Shown piece by piece: positions 62,517 through 64,000 of a stretch of DNA of 64,000 nt. The position numbers and the translations under genes were made by a program. The notes beneath the pieces are model-generated. The model was not told where the DNA came from. It saw only the letters and a program-made list of their open reading frames with translations, and searched no databases. The stretch lies in assembly GCA_015548865.1 (NCBI GenBank), contig JADMXW010000010.1, positions 62,001 to 126,000 on the forward strand, written 5' to 3'. This stretch comes from Serratia marcescens. GTDB taxonomy: Bacteria; Pseudomonadota; Gammaproteobacteria; Enterobacterales; Enterobacteriaceae. Position 1 is the stretch's first letter, and every line of letters begins with the position of its first letter.

Positions 62517-64000
62517 ATGAAAAAATTTCTCTACATTTTGCTCATGCTGGCAATGCTTCCCGTTGCTGTGCTGGTTATCATTACGCCGATGGATAGCCAG
62601 AAACAGTATATTTTTGGTCTGCTCAGTATCGGCGTTCTCTTTTTACTGGGCTTCAGTAAAAAGCGCAGTGTCTCCGTAATTATGGTAGTGATGTCGATTC
62701 TTTTATCGACTCGCTATATGTATTTTCGCTTGACGCAAACCCTGCATTTTAATTCTGATATTGAGACCATCCTTGGGATGGGATTATTTTTGGCCGAAGT
62801 GTACGTCTGGGTCATGCTGTTGCTCAGCTATTTGCAAACGGCTTGGCCATTAAAACGCGAAATTGTCCCGTTGCCGGATGATACAAGTCAATGGCCGACA
62901 GTAGACGTTTATATTCCAACGTATAATGAGCCACTGGATGTGGTACGTGATACGGTACTGGCAGCACAATGTATTGATTATCCGCGCGATAAGATCAATA
63001 TCTACTTGCTGGATGACGGTAAGCGCCGTGAGTTTGCCGTCTTTGCTGCTGACGTCAATGTAGGCTATATCACGCGTAATGATAATAATCATGCTAAAGC
63101 CGGTAACCTGAACCATGCCATGAAACTCACTCACGGTGAGCTTATTGCCGTGTTCGACTGTGACCATGTGGCAACGCGTATTTTCCTGCAGGCAACCGTT
63201 GGTGGCTTCCTAAAAGACCCGAAGCTGGCTCTGGTGCAAACCCCGCACTATTTCTATTCCCTGGATCCGTTTGAGCGTAACCTCTCCGTCGGGCGGAATA
63301 TTCCCAACGAAGGTGCACTGTTCTATGGCCCTATCCAGCGGGGTAATGATAACTGGAACGCCACGTTCTTCTGTGGCTCCTGTGCCGTGATTCGCCGTAG
63401 CGCATTAGAGGAGATAGGGGGATTCGCGGTTGAAACCGTGACTGAGGATGCGCATACAGCACTGAAATTACAGCGTCGTGGCTGGGGTTCTGCGTTTATT
63501 GATATTCCGCTGGCGGCGGGCTTGGCTACCGAACGCCTTGTTCTGCATGTGATCCAACGTACCCGCTGGGCACGCGGTATGACGCAAATTTTTCGTCTTG
63601 ATAACCCGCTACTGGGGCGAGGGCTGACCATTCCACAACGGCTGTGCTATCTGAGTTCTATGCTCTATTACCAGTTTGCGTTGCCGCGTATCGCATTTTT
63701 AACCGCACCACTCGCCTATTTACTGTTTAACCTTAACATCATTCACTCTTCGGCTAACCTGATCTTTGCTTATGCACTGCCACATCTATTTCTTGCCGTC
63801 TATGTGAACTCACGACTAAACGGTCGCTATCGTTATAGCTTCTGGGGCGAAATATATGACCTGGTGTTGGCGTTCCATATTGCGCTACCGACCATGGTGA
63901 CGATGATTTTCCCGAAACGGGGCAAGTTCAATGTGACCGATAAAGGTGCCCTGCTGGATGTAGGTTATTTCGATTTTAGAGTGGTGCGCCCGCATCTCGT
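62517..64000 (+). CDS. bcsA: Cellulose synthase catalytic subunit BcsA, N-terminal part (cut by window end)
   Basis: Open from ATG 62517 to the window end, 494 codons, stop not reached. N-terminal membrane segments (MKKFLYILLMLAMLPVAVLV onwards), then a GT2 glycosyltransferase domain: LLDDGKR (Asp near 166), FDCDH near 214-216, VTEDAHT near 309 and QRTRWARG near 347 (QxxRW), the hallmark residues for UDP-glucose binding and catalysis. It polymerises cellulose across the inner membrane, normally activated by cyclic di-GMP at a PilZ domain that lies downstream of the window end. Confidence 0.93.
   Translation, partial: MKKFLYILLMLAMLPVAVLVIITPMDSQKQYIFGLLSIGVLFLLGFSKKRSVSVIMVVMSILLSTRYMYFRLTQTLHFNSDIETILGMGLFLAEVYVWVMLLLSYLQTAWPLKREIVPLPDDTSQWPTVDVYIPTYNEPLDVVRDTVLAAQCIDYPRDKINIYLLDDGKRREFAVFAADVNVGYITRNDNNHAKAGNLNHAMKLTHGELIAVFDCDHVATRIFLQATVGGFLKDPKLALVQTPHYFYSLDPFERNLSVGRNIPNEGALFYGPIQRGNDNWNATFFCGSCAVIRRSALEEIGGFAVETVTEDAHTALKLQRRGWGSAFIDIPLAAGLATERLVLHVIQRTRWARGMTQIFRLDNPLLGRGLTIPQRLCYLSSMLYYQFALPRIAFLTAPLAYLLFNLNIIHSSANLIFAYALPHLFLAVYVNSRLNGRYRYSFWGEIYDLVLAFHIALPTMVTMIFPKRGKFNVTDKGALLDVGYFDFRVVRPHL

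Noticed and set aside
1..64000. tRNA, rRNA and CRISPR arrays
   Set aside because: Looked for T-loop GTTCGA patterns with flanking stems and for regularly spaced direct repeats; none convincing.

Overview
The window reads as the chromosome of a plant-associated enterobacterium, most likely a soft-rot Pectobacteriaceae (Pectobacterium-like). This rests on enterobacterial housekeeping genes (ybiR, yajD, ymjA, yaiL), a BcsO-type cellulose cluster, a YhcN/BhsA-like small protein and many plant-catabolic genes. The genus is inference. No rRNA, tRNA or CRISPR array was recognised.

Layout. 1-1.4 kb: end of an alkaline phosphatase gene, an exported protein and a small YhcN-family protein. 1.4-9.5 kb: an accessory, partly decayed stretch. 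It holds a palindromic miniature element beside a truncated XRE regulator, a WYL regulator with an SDR oxidoreductase, a GNAT acetyltransferase, an orphan LuxR-type regulator, a secreted alginate-lyase-family enzyme, remnants of IS5, IS3 (two) and IS6 transposases, and a broken SDR copy. 9.6-14 kb: lactate permease plus lutABC. 14.3-18 kb: ybiR, a broken MFS transporter, a divergent SDR/HxlR pair and a DUF1003 protein. 18.3-21.2 kb: arsH divergent from arsRBC. 21.3-25 kb: an unidentified two-gene operon, a truncated membrane hydrolase and a divergent NmrA/LysR pair.

25.2-37 kb: a complete urea-use operon. It contains allophanate hydrolase, urea carboxylase, a GntR regulator and the urea ABC transporter UrtABCDE, behind a well-matched sigma-54 promoter. 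Imported urea would be carboxylated to allophanate and hydrolysed to ammonia and CO2 without nickel urease. 37.2-38.1 kb: a class A beta-lactamase strikingly close to TEM. 38-49.4 kb: ordinary metabolic and regulatory genes (methyltransferase, yajD, LysE exporter/LysR, metallo-hydrolase, two GcvA-like LysRs, EamA exporter, ketopantoate-reductase-like enzyme, GST, ymjA, cold-shock-domain protein, yaiL).

50.1-59.2 kb: the most interesting region, a catabolic cluster for 2-pyrone-4,6-dicarboxylate/4-oxalomesaconate-type acids. It has a LigI-like lactonase, a DctA-like importer, a fumarylacetoacetate-hydrolase-family enzyme, two LysR regulators (one with two HTH domains), GalB, GalC and GalD, and a DUF1932 dehydrogenase. 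No ring-cleavage dioxygenase is visible, so the cluster looks built to take in ready-made tricarboxylic or pyrone acids and end at pyruvate plus oxaloacetate. 59.3-64 kb: a fimbrial subunit, an AT-rich gap and the start of the cellulose operon bcsO-bcsQ-bcsA, with bcsA running off the end.
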